A stretch of 64,000 nucleotides of DNA, taken from assembly GCA_003523055.1 (NCBI GenBank), contig DPHC01000017.1, positions 12,334-76,333 of the forward strand, given 5' to 3'. Both the position numbers and the translations under genes were made by a program. The notes under the pieces are model-generated. The model saw only the letters and a program-made list of their open reading frames with translations, did no database searches and was not told the origin of the DNA. Of the stretch, positions 8,758-17,695 are shown one piece after another. Numbering within the stretch: position 1 is the stretch's first letter; every line of letters begins with the position of its first letter. The DNA comes from Dehalococcoidia bacterium. Its GTDB lineage: Bacteria > Chloroflexota > Dehalococcoidia > Lucifugimonadales > UBA3495.

Positions 8758-9476
8758 TTGCAAAAAAAATAAACTTTAATATATATATGTATTTATTGCT
8801 TCCTGGATTGATTTTGTCTGTTTTTGCTGTACCCATGTTTCTTTATTCTGTAGAACATATATATTTATATATATTAGTTGCTGTTCAGTCGTATTTAATT
8901 GGCTGTACCCCATTTGGCTATCTGATACATAGGATAAGAACAGGCGAAGATATTAGAAATTATGGAAGCGGGAAAATAGGTACATCAAATGTTTTTAGAA
9001 CATCTGGGGGAGTAATAGGATTATTAGTTTTATGCTTGGATGCGTCAAAAGGTATAGCTGTTATATATATTTGCAGACAATTGTTCATTGATGAAAGCAT
9101 GTTAGTAATATCGACTTTATTAGCTCTTGTAGGACATAATTGGCCTGTGATACTTAGTTTTAAAGGTGGTAGAGGAATAGCTATCGCAGCTGGAACTCTT
9201 TTGGTATTGACCACTATTCCGGCATTAATTGGATTAGCGATATTTTTACCAGTGACCTTGATTAGCAAGTATCTTTCATTAGGATCGATTTTGGGAGTCA
9301 TTGGCGCAGTAATTTCAATAGTTATAATGACATTTTTCGGAATTTACCCTATTCAGTATAGTGTCTACGGTATTATTGCAGGAGTAGTTATAATTTTTCA
9401 ACATAGAGATAATATTAAAAGAATAATGTCCAGAACTGAACGTAAAATTGGGCAACCTGCCGTAAAAATAAAATAA
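8754..9476 (+). CDS. plsY: Acyl-phosphate glycerol-3-phosphate acyltransferase PlsY
   Basis: A 240-residue polytopic membrane protein that transfers an acyl group from acyl-phosphate to glycerol-3-phosphate, the first step of phospholipid synthesis. It carries the three PlsY motifs: SGKIGTSNVFR, GHNWPVILSFKGGRGIA and HRDNIKR. It has an extra N-terminal hydrophobic helix of about 30 residues compared with common family members. The ATG overlaps the der stop (ATGA). The next gene, gpsA, supplies its substrate, so the pair forms a glycerolipid-entry unit. Confidence 0.95.
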   Translation: MIAKKINFNIYMYLLLPGLILSVFAVPMFLYSVEHIYLYILVAVQSYLIGCTPFGYLIHRIRTGEDIRNYGSGKIGTSNVFRTSGGVIGLLVLCLDASKGIAVIYICRQLFIDESMLVISTLLALVGHNWPVILSFKGGRGIAIAAGTLLVLTTIPALIGLAIFLPVTLISKYLSLGSILGVIGAVISIVIMTFFGIYPIQYSVYGIIAGVVIIFQHRDNIKRIMSRTERKIGQPAVKIK

Positions 9477-9494
9477 TAGTAGAGTTAATCACTT

Positions 9495-10499
9495 GTGAAT
9501 AAAGTCACTATAGTAGGGGCTACAACATGGGGCATTACTTTAGCTTTTAATGTAGCTAATAGTAAAAATACAGCAGTTCAAATATTAGTTCGAGATAGAC
9601 AAGAATTAGAAATGTTGCAAAAAGACAAGGAATCCAAAAGATTTTTGCCGGGATTCATCTTCCCTGACAATATACAGATTACGGATGATGCATTGGATTC
9701 ATTGAAATCTACACCAGTGGTAATCATAGGTGTGCCATCTCAAAAATTCAGACAAAATTTGGCTCGGATACAAGAATATTGGGAAGAGGGTTCTGTTTTA
9801 GTCAGTGCAACTAAGGGCATTGAGATACCGTCAATGAAAAGAATGTCGGAAATAGTGGAAGAGATTTTACCTGGTGATGCCTATAATAATATGTGCGTTC
9901 TTTCAGGACCTAATTTGGCAAAAGAAATAATGTCTGGTAAGCCGTCATCGTCAGTAGTAGCAAGTTTATCTAACGAAAGTGCAATATTGGTTCAGTCGTT
10001 GTTAATGCAACCAAAATTTCGTATTTATACCACAAATGATGTGACGGGAGTTGAATTAGCAGGCTCGTTAAAAAATATCTTGGCAATAGGTGCCGGAATA
10101 GTAGATGGATTAAGATTAGGAGATAATGCTAAAGCTGCTTATATAACTAGGGGAGTCGCTGAAATTACTAGATTAGGAATTTCTATGGGAGCTAATCCGC
10201 TAACTTTCAGTGGTTTATCAGGAATTGGAGATATAATTGCCACATGTTACAGTAAACTTAGTCGGAACCATTCTTTTGGTGAACAATTATCAACAGGTAA
10301 GTCAATCGATACGATAATTCTTGATATGGACAATATTGTCGAAGGCGTCGAAACTACCAGAGCGGCGGCGACCATTGGGCGATCTTTGGGAGTAAATTTA
10401 CCGATCATACAAACAATTTCTGAAATTTTGTTTGAATCATTGGACCCTGTAATTGGAATTCAGATGTTAATGGATAGACCTCCAACATCTGAGCTGTAA
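9495..10499 (+). CDS. gpsA: Glycerol-3-phosphate dehydrogenase [NAD(P)+] GpsA
   Basis: A 334-residue cytoplasmic enzyme that reduces dihydroxyacetone phosphate to glycerol-3-phosphate. Seen: the Rossmann loop GATTWGITLA, SGPNLAKEI, the catalytic-Lys region ELAGSLKNILAIGAGI, and GLSGIGDIIATC followed by SRNHSFG. The middle Gly of the usual GxGxxG is Thr here. It uses a GTG start 18 bases after plsY with only a weak ribosome site, consistent with coupling in the der-plsY-gpsA operon. Confidence 0.95.
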   Translation: MNKVTIVGATTWGITLAFNVANSKNTAVQILVRDRQELEMLQKDKESKRFLPGFIFPDNIQITDDALDSLKSTPVVIIGVPSQKFRQNLARIQEYWEEGSVLVSATKGIEIPSMKRMSEIVEEILPGDAYNNMCVLSGPNLAKEIMSGKPSSSVVASLSNESAILVQSLLMQPKFRIYTTNDVTGVELAGSLKNILAIGAGIVDGLRLGDNAKAAYITRGVAEITRLGISMGANPLTFSGLSGIGDIIATCYSKLSRNHSFGEQLSTGKSIDTIILDMDNIVEGVETTRAAATIGRSLGVNLPIIQTISEILFESLDPVIGIQMLMDRPPTSEL

Positions 10500-10503
10500 A
10501 GCT

Positions 10504-11484
10504 TTATTTATTTTTCCTTAAATTTAGAATTACTATAGTGAATAATATTGCACCTATTAATATGACACTGAGATAAGTTATAGATCGGTCTAGTAATATT
10601 AGAGAAATGGATTGTTCTGCTGTCATACCTATCAAAAGAGTACCAACAGTTGCTACTCCAGATTCCACTGCTCCGATACCGCCCGGAGTAGGAACTAAAG
10701 TTAACATAGCGTGAGTTAGAGAAAGTATGGCAGTATGGGTGAATTTTAGATCCAAATGTAATGCGGAAGCGATGAGATATACTCGTACTATTTCGCAAGT
10801 CCATGCCAATAGCGACATGATTAGTGCGGGAATAACAGCTGATTTTGGTATGTTGGTTCCTTCTCTTATTTTTTTCAACGGACTATGTAGCCAAATTAAC
10901 GATGGAATACTTAATTTATTCACTATGACTATTGCTAGCGATAAAATGATAAGCAATATTACTGGAACATATATTAGGAATTGGATTTCTGGGTGTGATG
11001 TTTTCAGTAATAGTTGCCCAAATACTCCCGTAAATACTGCTAACATGAAGCAATCAAAGAATCTTTCCGTAATTAATGTTCCTAATAGTACTGTAAATCC
11101 ATGAGAATATTTCTTGTTGAATGCATATACTTTATAAAGGTCTCCCACTCTAAATAAAGAAACTGAATTAATAAAGTTACTTAGGAATATTAATTTCACG
11201 TATTCGAATGTCCTAGGTTGCAAATCTTGAGAATGTATATCTCCTATCAATATTTTCCATCTAACCCCTCTAAATATGAAACTAATATAGTGAGTGAAAA
11301 ACCCTAACGCAAATAACAAAAAGTTTACTTCGTAGATTGAAGAAAATACTTGTTTGATGTCAATGTCGAAACCAGTTGCTATTAGGGCTATTACCCCACT
11401 AACGATCAAAAATGAAAATAAAGTCGGCAAAGAAATAATATTCTTCAAAACTCGAGAAGAATCTAAGTTATTCATATGTGACAT
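10504..11484 (-). CDS. UPF0104 / lysylphosphatidylglycerol synthase TM-region family membrane protein
   Basis: A 326-residue protein with about eight hydrophobic segments, matching the flippase-like family that includes the membrane half of MprF and AglD. Seen: FIFRGVRWKIL and FLSNFINSVSLFRVGDLYK in the first half, and the conserved LVPTPGGIGAVESG near residue 255. Members are thought to handle lipids or polyprenol-linked sugars, but the substrate here is unknown. It converges on gpsA with only four bases between stops. It starts MSHMNNLD, and either Met could be used. Confidence 0.8.
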   Translation of the reverse strand: MSHMNNLDSSRVLKNIISLPTLFSFLIVSGVIALIATGFDIDIKQVFSSIYEVNFLLFALGFFTHYISFIFRGVRWKILIGDIHSQDLQPRTFEYVKLIFLSNFINSVSLFRVGDLYKVYAFNKKYSHGFTVLLGTLITERFFDCFMLAVFTGVFGQLLLKTSHPEIQFLIYVPVILLIILSLAIVIVNKLSIPSLIWLHSPLKKIREGTNIPKSAVIPALIMSLLAWTCEIVRVYLIASALHLDLKFTHTAILSLTHAMLTLVPTPGGIGAVESGVATVGTLLIGMTAEQSISLILLDRSITYLSVILIGAILFTIVILNLRKNK

Positions 11485-11519
11485 GTAAGCACCAATAACT
11501 GGATAGTTATAATAATGTT

Positions 11520-12419
11520 TTAGACTGTTCCTTCACGTATAGTGAAGGTTATGTCCTCTTCAATGGTAGTTAAGTAAGAAATTTTAGTTGGATGGAGGTA
11601 TTTAATTATTTCTTGCACTAAAACTTCTGGAGTGGAAGCTCCGGAAGTAATACCTACTACTTTGCAATTTTTGATTGAGTCGTAATTAATTTCTGCTGTA
11701 TTATTAGCAAGTTGAGATGGGACTCCTAATGATTCTGAAAGCTCTTTGAGACGATTACAATTAGAGCTGTTTTCCGCTCCAATTACTAATATTGCATCTA
11801 CTTTTTCAGCCATTTGTTTAACTGCTTCTTGACGATTAGTTGTAGCATAACAAATATCATTTCGTATTATGGAATTAGTAAATTCTTTTTGAAGTGCAGA
11901 AGTAATATTTTGGGTATCATTAACGGACAATGTAGTTTGAGTTAGGACTACAACTTCAGTGTCTCGGTCCCATTCGGGGATGGAATTTACGTTTTTATCA
12001 TCTACTAAAGTCATTTCTGTTTGGCCCATAGTACCTTTGACTTCTTGGTGTCCGTCATGGCCTACTAATATGATTTTTTTCCCCAAGGATGAATATTTTT
12101 TAGCTTCGTTGTGGACTTTTGTTACTAATGGGCATACTGCATCTATGATATTTAAATCTTTTTTTTGAGCTTCTTTGAAGTCTTCTGGAGGAGATCCGTG
12201 AGCAGAGAATACTACATTAGACCCATTAGGAATTTCATGAACATTTTCAACTGTGATAGCACCTTTTTTTTCCAAATCTGATACAACATGTGGGTTGTGA
12301 ACAATTTGATGTTTAATGTACACTGGCGCGCCATATTTTTTGAGAGCTAATTCTACTAGGTCAATTGCTCGCACAACTCCAGCGCAAAATCCTCTTGGTG
12401 CACTAATTAGAACTTCCAT
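11520..12419 (-). CDS. ispH: 4-hydroxy-3-methylbut-2-enyl diphosphate reductase IspH
   Basis: A 299-residue iron-sulfur enzyme, the last step of the MEP isoprenoid pathway (HMBPP to IPP and DMAPP). All three cluster cysteines are seen: Cys12 (GFCAGV), Cys96 (AVCPLV) and Cys190 (ICYATTNRQ). Substrate-binding His42, His74 and His124 and the proton-donor Glu126 (GHQEVKG) are also present. Its ATG directly abuts the thrC stop (TGAATG), so it is translated with thrC. Confidence 0.97.
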   Translation of the reverse strand: MEVLISAPRGFCAGVVRAIDLVELALKKYGAPVYIKHQIVHNPHVVSDLEKKGAITVENVHEIPNGSNVVFSAHGSPPEDFKEAQKKDLNIIDAVCPLVTKVHNEAKKYSSLGKKIILVGHDGHQEVKGTMGQTEMTLVDDKNVNSIPEWDRDTEVVVLTQTTLSVNDTQNITSALQKEFTNSIIRNDICYATTNRQEAVKQMAEKVDAILVIGAENSSNCNRLKELSESLGVPSQLANNTAEINYDSIKNCKVVGITSGASTPEVLVQEIIKYLHPTKISYLTTIEEDITFTIREGTV

Positions 12420-13595
12420 TCATTTTTCGCTTATTAGTTCAAGATATTTATATGCGGAACCAGTATTTAATAAAATGATGGTATCATCTTTTTTGAACCA
12501 TCCTTCGTTCAGTAATTTTCTAAGTCCTACTAATGTAGCTGCACCTTCAGGACATATAACCACACCTTCATCACTTGAAATTTCATACATAGCATCTACC
12601 ATTTCACTATCTGAGACCGATAAAGCGGTTCCTCCAGTTTCTTTTAAAATGTCTAAAATAATATAGTCAGCAAATGGTCCTGGTACTCTCAAGCCGTCTG
12701 CTATGGTAGCCGCATTTTGCCATGTCTCAGCACTCGTTTTGTTATCATTGAATGCTTTTACGATGGGCTGGCACCCTTCTGCTTGGACGGCTATGAATTT
12801 CGGTTGCTTACCTGTTACCCATCCTAGTTCAAGCAATTCGTTGAATCCTTTGTGCATTCCTATAATACCTGTTCCGCCTCCAGTGGGATAAACTATAACG
12901 TCGGGTATCTTCCATCCTAATTGTTGAGCTATTTCTAGAGCCATCGTCTTCTTACCTTCCGCTCTGTAAGGTTCTTTTAAAGTAGATAAGTCGAATAAAT
13001 TCTCCTCTTTTGCTACGGCGCTGGAAATTCGTCCTGCATCACTAATTAATCCATCTACTAAGTTTAGCTCTGCTCCTGTGAGGAGAGATTCTTTTTTGTT
13101 TGCTGAAGGAGCGTCTTGGGGCATATATACCTTGACAGGGTGACCAGATCGAGCAGCGTATGCTGCAACTGCTCCAGCCGCGTTGCCTGCAGATGGCATA
13201 GTGAATCCTTTTACTCCCAATTCGTTTGCTTTTGATACAGCCGCTCCGATACCGCGAGCTTTGAATGTTCCTGTCGGGTTTAGCCCTTCATCTTTAATGT
13301 ACAAATTATTTAGATCAAGTTTAAGACCTAGTTTGTTGGTTCTAAGAAGTGGCGTTCCTCCTTCTCCTAGTGTGACTACTTTATCTGGGTCAGTCACTGG
13401 TAACAATTCGGAGAATCTCCACATGTTCGAGTCTCTAGATTTGAAGACATCTTTATCAACTTCATTTTTAAGTTTTTCCAAGTCGTATTTTGCAAATAGT
13501 ACTTTACTGCAGCACTCGCTTATAGTGCTTATTTCATTATGCGGAAAATGTTTTTTACATACTGTGCATTCTAAATGAGAAATATAGCTATACAT
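12420..13595 (-). CDS. thrC: Threonine synthase
   Basis: A 391-residue PLP enzyme that converts O-phosphohomoserine to threonine. Seen: an N-terminal zinc-ribbon-like region (Cys10, Cys13, Cys28, Cys29), the PLP lysine Lys112 in NPTGTFKARG, the SAGNAAGA loop, and a Gly-rich phosphate loop YPTGGGTGI. It shares substrate logic with the asd and dap genes around 28-31 kb. It is the first gene of a two-gene operon with ispH and diverges from the crotonase gene. The ribosome site is weak. Confidence 0.93.
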   Translation of the reverse strand: MYSYISHLECTVCKKHFPHNEISTISECCSKVLFAKYDLEKLKNEVDKDVFKSRDSNMWRFSELLPVTDPDKVVTLGEGGTPLLRTNKLGLKLDLNNLYIKDEGLNPTGTFKARGIGAAVSKANELGVKGFTMPSAGNAAGAVAAYAARSGHPVKVYMPQDAPSANKKESLLTGAELNLVDGLISDAGRISSAVAKEENLFDLSTLKEPYRAEGKKTMALEIAQQLGWKIPDVIVYPTGGGTGIIGMHKGFNELLELGWVTGKQPKFIAVQAEGCQPIVKAFNDNKTSAETWQNAATIADGLRVPGPFADYIILDILKETGGTALSVSDSEMVDAMYEISSDEGVVICPEGAATLVGLRKLLNEGWFKKDDTIILLNTGSAYKYLELISEK

Positions 13596-13680
13596 GATTC
13601 ACTTATCCAATATTTTATTTGTTAATTCTACACTAAAAATGAGAGAAATTATTTTTGTGTGATTATTTGACTTTTTGCTG

Positions 13681-13689
13681 TGCTATAAT
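13681..13689 (+). promoter_or_regulatory. Extended -10 promoter of the crotonase-prs operon
   Basis: TGC followed by a perfect TATAAT (13684-13689) forms an extended -10 element. No good -35 at 17 bases is seen. Transcription would start near 13696, leaving a leader of only about 15 bases. Confidence 0.6.
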
Positions 13690-13710
13690 CGTTTCTGGAT
13701 GGGGATAATG

Positions 13711-14529
13711 ATGCTTAAATATGAAAATATTTTACTTGAAAAAGACTTACTGACCCATATTGCCAAACTGACCCTTAACAGACCAGAAAGACGTAATGCA
13801 ATAAATGAAAGAATGCTTGATGAATTGAGTTCTGCTTTGGATGACATCAGTAGTGATGATGAAATACGGGTTGTAGTTATGTCAGGTGCTGGAGATTCTT
13901 TTTGCGCAGGTGGAGATTTACAAGCTCTAAGCGGAGGTTCAGAATCAGGATCTTGGGTTTCAGATAGTCCTGATGAAATTCGAAGATCTTTCGAAAAAGC
14001 GCAAAAAGTTATGCTTGCTTTGCAAAGAATGGAAAAACCTATAATTGGCAAAATTAACGGTGTAGCAGTTGGAGCCGGATTAGATTTGGCCGCTGTTTGC
14101 GATATTCGAATAGGAACTTCTAAAACAAGATTTATGAGTGCTTACGTAAAAATTGGCTTATTCCCAGGCTTTGGGGGCACATGGTTATACCCAAGAGCTT
14201 TAGGTAGTTTGGGAAAGGCAGCTGAATTGCTTTTTACAGGTGATTTTTTAGAAGCCGAGGAAGCGAAACAACTAGGATTTTTAAATAAATTAGTCTTAGA
14301 AGAAGATTTTGAAGATGAAGTTATGGTTATGGCACAAAAAATAGCTGATGGTCCTCCAATTGCCATAAGATTGTCTAAATTGATGTTGTACAAAGGACTA
14401 GAATTTGATCTTGAAACTGCTATGAAAATGGCAGCTGCAGCTGAAACTATAACGCTTTCATCCAACGATCACACTGAAGGCGTCAATGCCTTTAGAGACA
14501 AAAGAAAACCTAAATATAAAGGATATTAG
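13711..14529 (+). CDS. Enoyl-CoA hydratase/isomerase (crotonase) family protein
   Basis: A crotonase-fold protein of 272 residues acting on an acyl-CoA. The oxyanion-hole segments FCAGGDLQAL and GVAVGAGLDLA are present. Aligned by eye with rat hydratase, the first catalytic Glu (CELA) is Asp (LDLA) and the second (PEI) is Tyr (AYV). It is therefore probably not a classical hydratase; isomerase or another crotonase chemistry is more likely. ATG 13711 fits the GGGG ribosome site best; 13699 and 13708 are alternatives in frame. It is directly followed by prs. Confidence 0.85.
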   Translation: MLKYENILLEKDLLTHIAKLTLNRPERRNAINERMLDELSSALDDISSDDEIRVVVMSGAGDSFCAGGDLQALSGGSESGSWVSDSPDEIRRSFEKAQKVMLALQRMEKPIIGKINGVAVGAGLDLAAVCDIRIGTSKTRFMSAYVKIGLFPGFGGTWLYPRALGSLGKAAELLFTGDFLEAEEAKQLGFLNKLVLEEDFEDEVMVMAQKIADGPPIAIRLSKLMLYKGLEFDLETAMKMAAAAETITLSSNDHTEGVNAFRDKRKPKYKGY

Positions 14530-15480
14530 ATGGAACCTGTACTAGATGATTTAAAAATATTTACCGGGAATGCACATAAAAAGCTCGCACTCGATGTGTG
14601 TGAGTATCTGAAAATACCTCTTGGAAAAGCAGAAGTGTTTAAGTTTGCAAATGACAATACATTTGCAAATATACAAGAGAATATCAGGCAAAGGGATGTG
14701 TTTATAGTTCAACCAATTTCTATCCCTGTAAACGATCACCTGATGGAATTGCTAATTATGATTGATGCCTGTAAGAGGGCCTCTGCAGGCAGAATAACTG
14801 CAGTGGTTCCTTATTATGGATATGGCAGGACGGATAAGAAAGATCAACCTAGAGTTCCGATAACTGCTAGATTAGTAGCAGATCTACTAAGTGCCGCAGG
14901 GGCTGATAGATTATTGACAATGGATTTACACGCAGGTCAAATTCAAGGGTTTTTCAACATCCCCGTAGATGAATTGACTGCAGTACCTATTCTAACTGAT
15001 TATATTAAAAGTAAAGAACTGGACAATTTAGTAGTAGTGGCCGTGGATATAGGCATCAGTAAAAGAGCAAGAGATGTTGCTGAAAGATTGAATGTTCCGT
15101 TGGCTATTATAGAAAAACGGAGAATAGGAAACAACGACACTACCGAAACTTTAAATATTATCGGTGATGTACAAGGTAGGACAGCGTTGACATTTGATGA
15201 TGAAATTGATACCGGCGGTACTATTGTTGGAGCTGCGAGTGCTTTATTAGATAGAGGAGTAAAAGAAGTTTTCTGCTGTGCAACTCATCCTGTATTTTCT
15301 AGAGATGCTCATGAAAAAATTGCTGGCAGCGGATTTACGGAAGTAGTGGTATCTGATAGCATTGCTGTCGATTCCGATAAAGCTAGCAATAAATTAACGG
15401 TTTTGACAGTTGCTCCCCTTTTAGGAGAAGCTATATTTAGGATTCATAAAGGACAATCAGTAGGAGAATTGTTTAGTTAG
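14530..15480 (+). CDS. prs: Ribose-phosphate pyrophosphokinase
   Basis: A 316-residue PRPP synthase that transfers pyrophosphate from ATP to ribose-5-phosphate, feeding nucleotides, His and Trp. Seen: YYGYGRTDKKDQPR (the ATP/flexible-loop region), MDLHAGQIQGFF, and the PRPP loop FDDEIDTGGTI. Usual family length. The ATG immediately follows the crotonase stop with AAGGA just upstream, so the two are co-transcribed. Confidence 0.95.
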   Translation: MEPVLDDLKIFTGNAHKKLALDVCEYLKIPLGKAEVFKFANDNTFANIQENIRQRDVFIVQPISIPVNDHLMELLIMIDACKRASAGRITAVVPYYGYGRTDKKDQPRVPITARLVADLLSAAGADRLLTMDLHAGQIQGFFNIPVDELTAVPILTDYIKSKELDNLVVVAVDIGISKRARDVAERLNVPLAIIEKRRIGNNDTTETLNIIGDVQGRTALTFDDEIDTGGTIVGAASALLDRGVKEVFCCATHPVFSRDAHEKIAGSGFTEVVVSDSIAVDSDKASNKLTVLTVAPLLGEAIFRIHKGQSVGELFS

Positions 15481-15507
15481 ATTACACTGAATTTTAAGGA
15501 GTTATTT

Positions 15508-16686
15508 ATGTACGATCTAGTAATAACCAACGGACGAGTGATCGATCCATCTCAGGAGATTGACGGTAAATTTGACGTTGCTATTACGTCTGGTAAAATC
15601 AGCAAAATATCAGAAAACATACCTCATTCAGAAGCTATAGAAGTAATGGATGTTACTGGCTCTATAGTTATTGCTGGTATGATTGATGTTCATACCCATG
15701 TTTACGCCGGAGTTAATGCAACGGGAGTTGTTCCGGACACTGGAGGCATAAGAGCTGGAGTTACTACCATGGTTGATGCTGGTAGTTCCGGATGTGATAC
15801 TTATGGAGGATTCCCTAATTATGTCATCCCTAACAATAAAACAGAAATATTACCATTTTTACACATATGCAGAACTGGATTAGCTACTACTCCAGATATC
15901 ATTGCTGAGACAAGTATAGATTTGGAAAATACAATTAGAGTAGTGCAAGAGAGTAATGGTACGATTAAAGGCATTAAAGCTAGAATGGTTTCCCCTGCTT
16001 TAGAAATATTCGGCATGGAGATGCCTAAATTGGCTAAACGAGCTGCCCGCGAAGCGGGAGTTAAATTAATGGTCCATATAGGTGACACCGAAAACAGATA
16101 CGATGAGTCGGTCATAAACAAATTACTTCCTATTCTTGATGAAGGTGATATTGTGACTCATTTATTTACTGCTAATAAAGGCGGAATTATAGATTCTGCA
16201 GGTAAATTAGTACCTGAAGCTAAAGAAGCAAAAGAACGAGGAGTATGGTTGGATACGGCTCACGGTAGAAGTAATTTCAGCTTCGATATTGGCGACAAGG
16301 TATTAGATCAAGGGTTAATCCCACATTGCATCAGTACAGACTTAACTGTTCCTGGTCGAGTTCATACTGTACATAGTATGACCGAAATGATGACTAGATT
16401 TCTTGCGATGGGATTTAAATTAAATGAAGTGATAACGATGTGCACACTCAATCCTGCGAAAGCAATAGGAGAATCAAATAGATTAGGAAGCCTCCACATA
16501 GGAAAACAAGCGGATTTATCGATTTTAAAAATTGAAACTGGAGATTGGGTGGTATACGATGTTTTGAGAAATCCTAGACAAATAGATCAAGCTATTACTC
16601 CAGTAGCGTGTGTTAAAGAAGGTGTTAAATATACAGCTGATTGGGGTCCAAGATCATGGGGTTGGTTACCTGATTCAATTAGTTAA
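15508..16686 (+). CDS. Metal-dependent amidohydrolase (dihydroorotase / D-aminoacylase-like deacetylase)
   Basis: A 392-residue amidohydrolase-superfamily protein. Metal ligands seen are DVHTH early, a likely carbamylated Lys in GIKARM, His in MVHIGDT, His in THLF, and the catalytic Asp in STDLT. The C-terminal LGSLHIGKQADLSIL is the usual small beta-sandwich return. It most resembles the amidohydrolase/deacetylase group; the exact amide substrate cannot be told. TAAGGAG lies eight bases before the ATG. Its 3' end overlaps the convergent inositol phosphatase gene by eight bases. Confidence 0.85.
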   Translation: MYDLVITNGRVIDPSQEIDGKFDVAITSGKISKISENIPHSEAIEVMDVTGSIVIAGMIDVHTHVYAGVNATGVVPDTGGIRAGVTTMVDAGSSGCDTYGGFPNYVIPNNKTEILPFLHICRTGLATTPDIIAETSIDLENTIRVVQESNGTIKGIKARMVSPALEIFGMEMPKLAKRAAREAGVKLMVHIGDTENRYDESVINKLLPILDEGDIVTHLFTANKGGIIDSAGKLVPEAKEAKERGVWLDTAHGRSNFSFDIGDKVLDQGLIPHCISTDLTVPGRVHTVHSMTEMMTRFLAMGFKLNEVITMCTLNPAKAIGESNRLGSLHIGKQADLSILKIETGDWVVYDVLRNPRQIDQAITPVACVKEGVKYTADWGPRSWGWLPDSIS

Positions 16687-17587
16687 ATAAAGTCCCAATT
16701 TTTTTTATTACTTTTTGTTTAGAAACCATATTTTTTGTAATGTAAGTTGATAGGCCTGATCTGCTTACAATGACTGAATTGGACCATGTTTTTAGATTAG
16801 AGACGTATGATGGGCTAGGATCCCATTTGGGCAATAATGGATCTGTTTTCGACCAAGGTGATTTGTTAGATTCTTTCATAATTGATTCCCCACCAGATTC
16901 TTTTATTATTGATATACCACCTGCTATATCCCATAGTTTAGGACCTCCAAATATCGAATATTGTGTTGAGCCTAATGCACATAGACAACATTCATAAGCT
17001 ATGCTGCCAGTTCCACGAGGTTCTCCGAAACTGTTACTCATCGGGCCTGTAAACCGGTGATTTGAAAGAAAAAATCCAGGTAGACCGATTAATTTGCTAG
17101 ATTCTGTTGCCTCTAGCGGATCATTATGAATTTGGGTTTGATTTACAAAGCATCCACTATCAGTTAAAGAACTGATTACCAGTCCATTTTCTTTATTTGG
17201 CCATGGTATATAAATCCAGCCAGCGATTACGGTTCCTTTATACAGTAATCCTACTGACGAACCAAATAAAGGGAGCCCATTTATATAGTTTGTTGTTCCA
17301 TCCAGAGGATCAATAATCCACAAATAATCCGATTCAGTTTGGTTGTAGGTTGATTCATCATCTTGTTCTTCGCCTAGAAAATTATGTTCTGGGAACAATT
17401 CAGATATGGAATTTATAATTAAAGATTGCAATTGTTTGTCGATTTGAGTTACAGGATCACTTTTACGATTGTTTTTATATTCAACTGATAAAGTTGAACC
17501 GAAGTTACTATTTAGTATTTCGCCGCATTGCCACATAATATTGTTTACTGGCTCAATTAAAGTCTTAATCGTTAATTTAGAACTCAT
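16679..17587 (-). CDS. Inositol monophosphatase family protein
   Basis: A 302-residue Mg-dependent phosphatase of the SuhB/CysQ/FBPase superfamily. Seen: GEEQ (metal Glu), the central WIIDPLDGTTNYINGLP motif, GTGSIAYECCLCA and KLWDIAGG near the C-terminus. The substrate may be inositol phosphate or another sugar phosphate or PAP. AAGGTGA lies nine bases upstream of the ATG. It diverges from the SDR gene and converges with an eight-base overlap on the amidohydrolase. Confidence 0.9.
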   Translation of the reverse strand: MSSKLTIKTLIEPVNNIMWQCGEILNSNFGSTLSVEYKNNRKSDPVTQIDKQLQSLIINSISELFPEHNFLGEEQDDESTYNQTESDYLWIIDPLDGTTNYINGLPLFGSSVGLLYKGTVIAGWIYIPWPNKENGLVISSLTDSGCFVNQTQIHNDPLEATESSKLIGLPGFFLSNHRFTGPMSNSFGEPRGTGSIAYECCLCALGSTQYSIFGGPKLWDIAGGISIIKESGGESIMKESNKSPWSKTDPLLPKWDPSPSYVSNLKTWSNSVIVSRSGLSTYITKNMVSKQKVIKKIGTLFN

Positions 17588-17636
17588 TAGATAATTTCAC
17601 CTTGCAGTAGGATTACACCATTATACAACTGTCTTC

Positions 17637-17645
17637 TGATATAAT
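17637..17645 (+). promoter_or_regulatory. Extended -10 promoter of the SDR gene
   Basis: TGA followed by a perfect TATAAT (17640-17645), about 50 bases before the ATG. No convincing -35 is present. Confidence 0.5.
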
Positions 17646-17695
17646 CGCAAAAATCCAGATTCGTATTATAAAGAATGTGGATATGAGGAGTTTTC

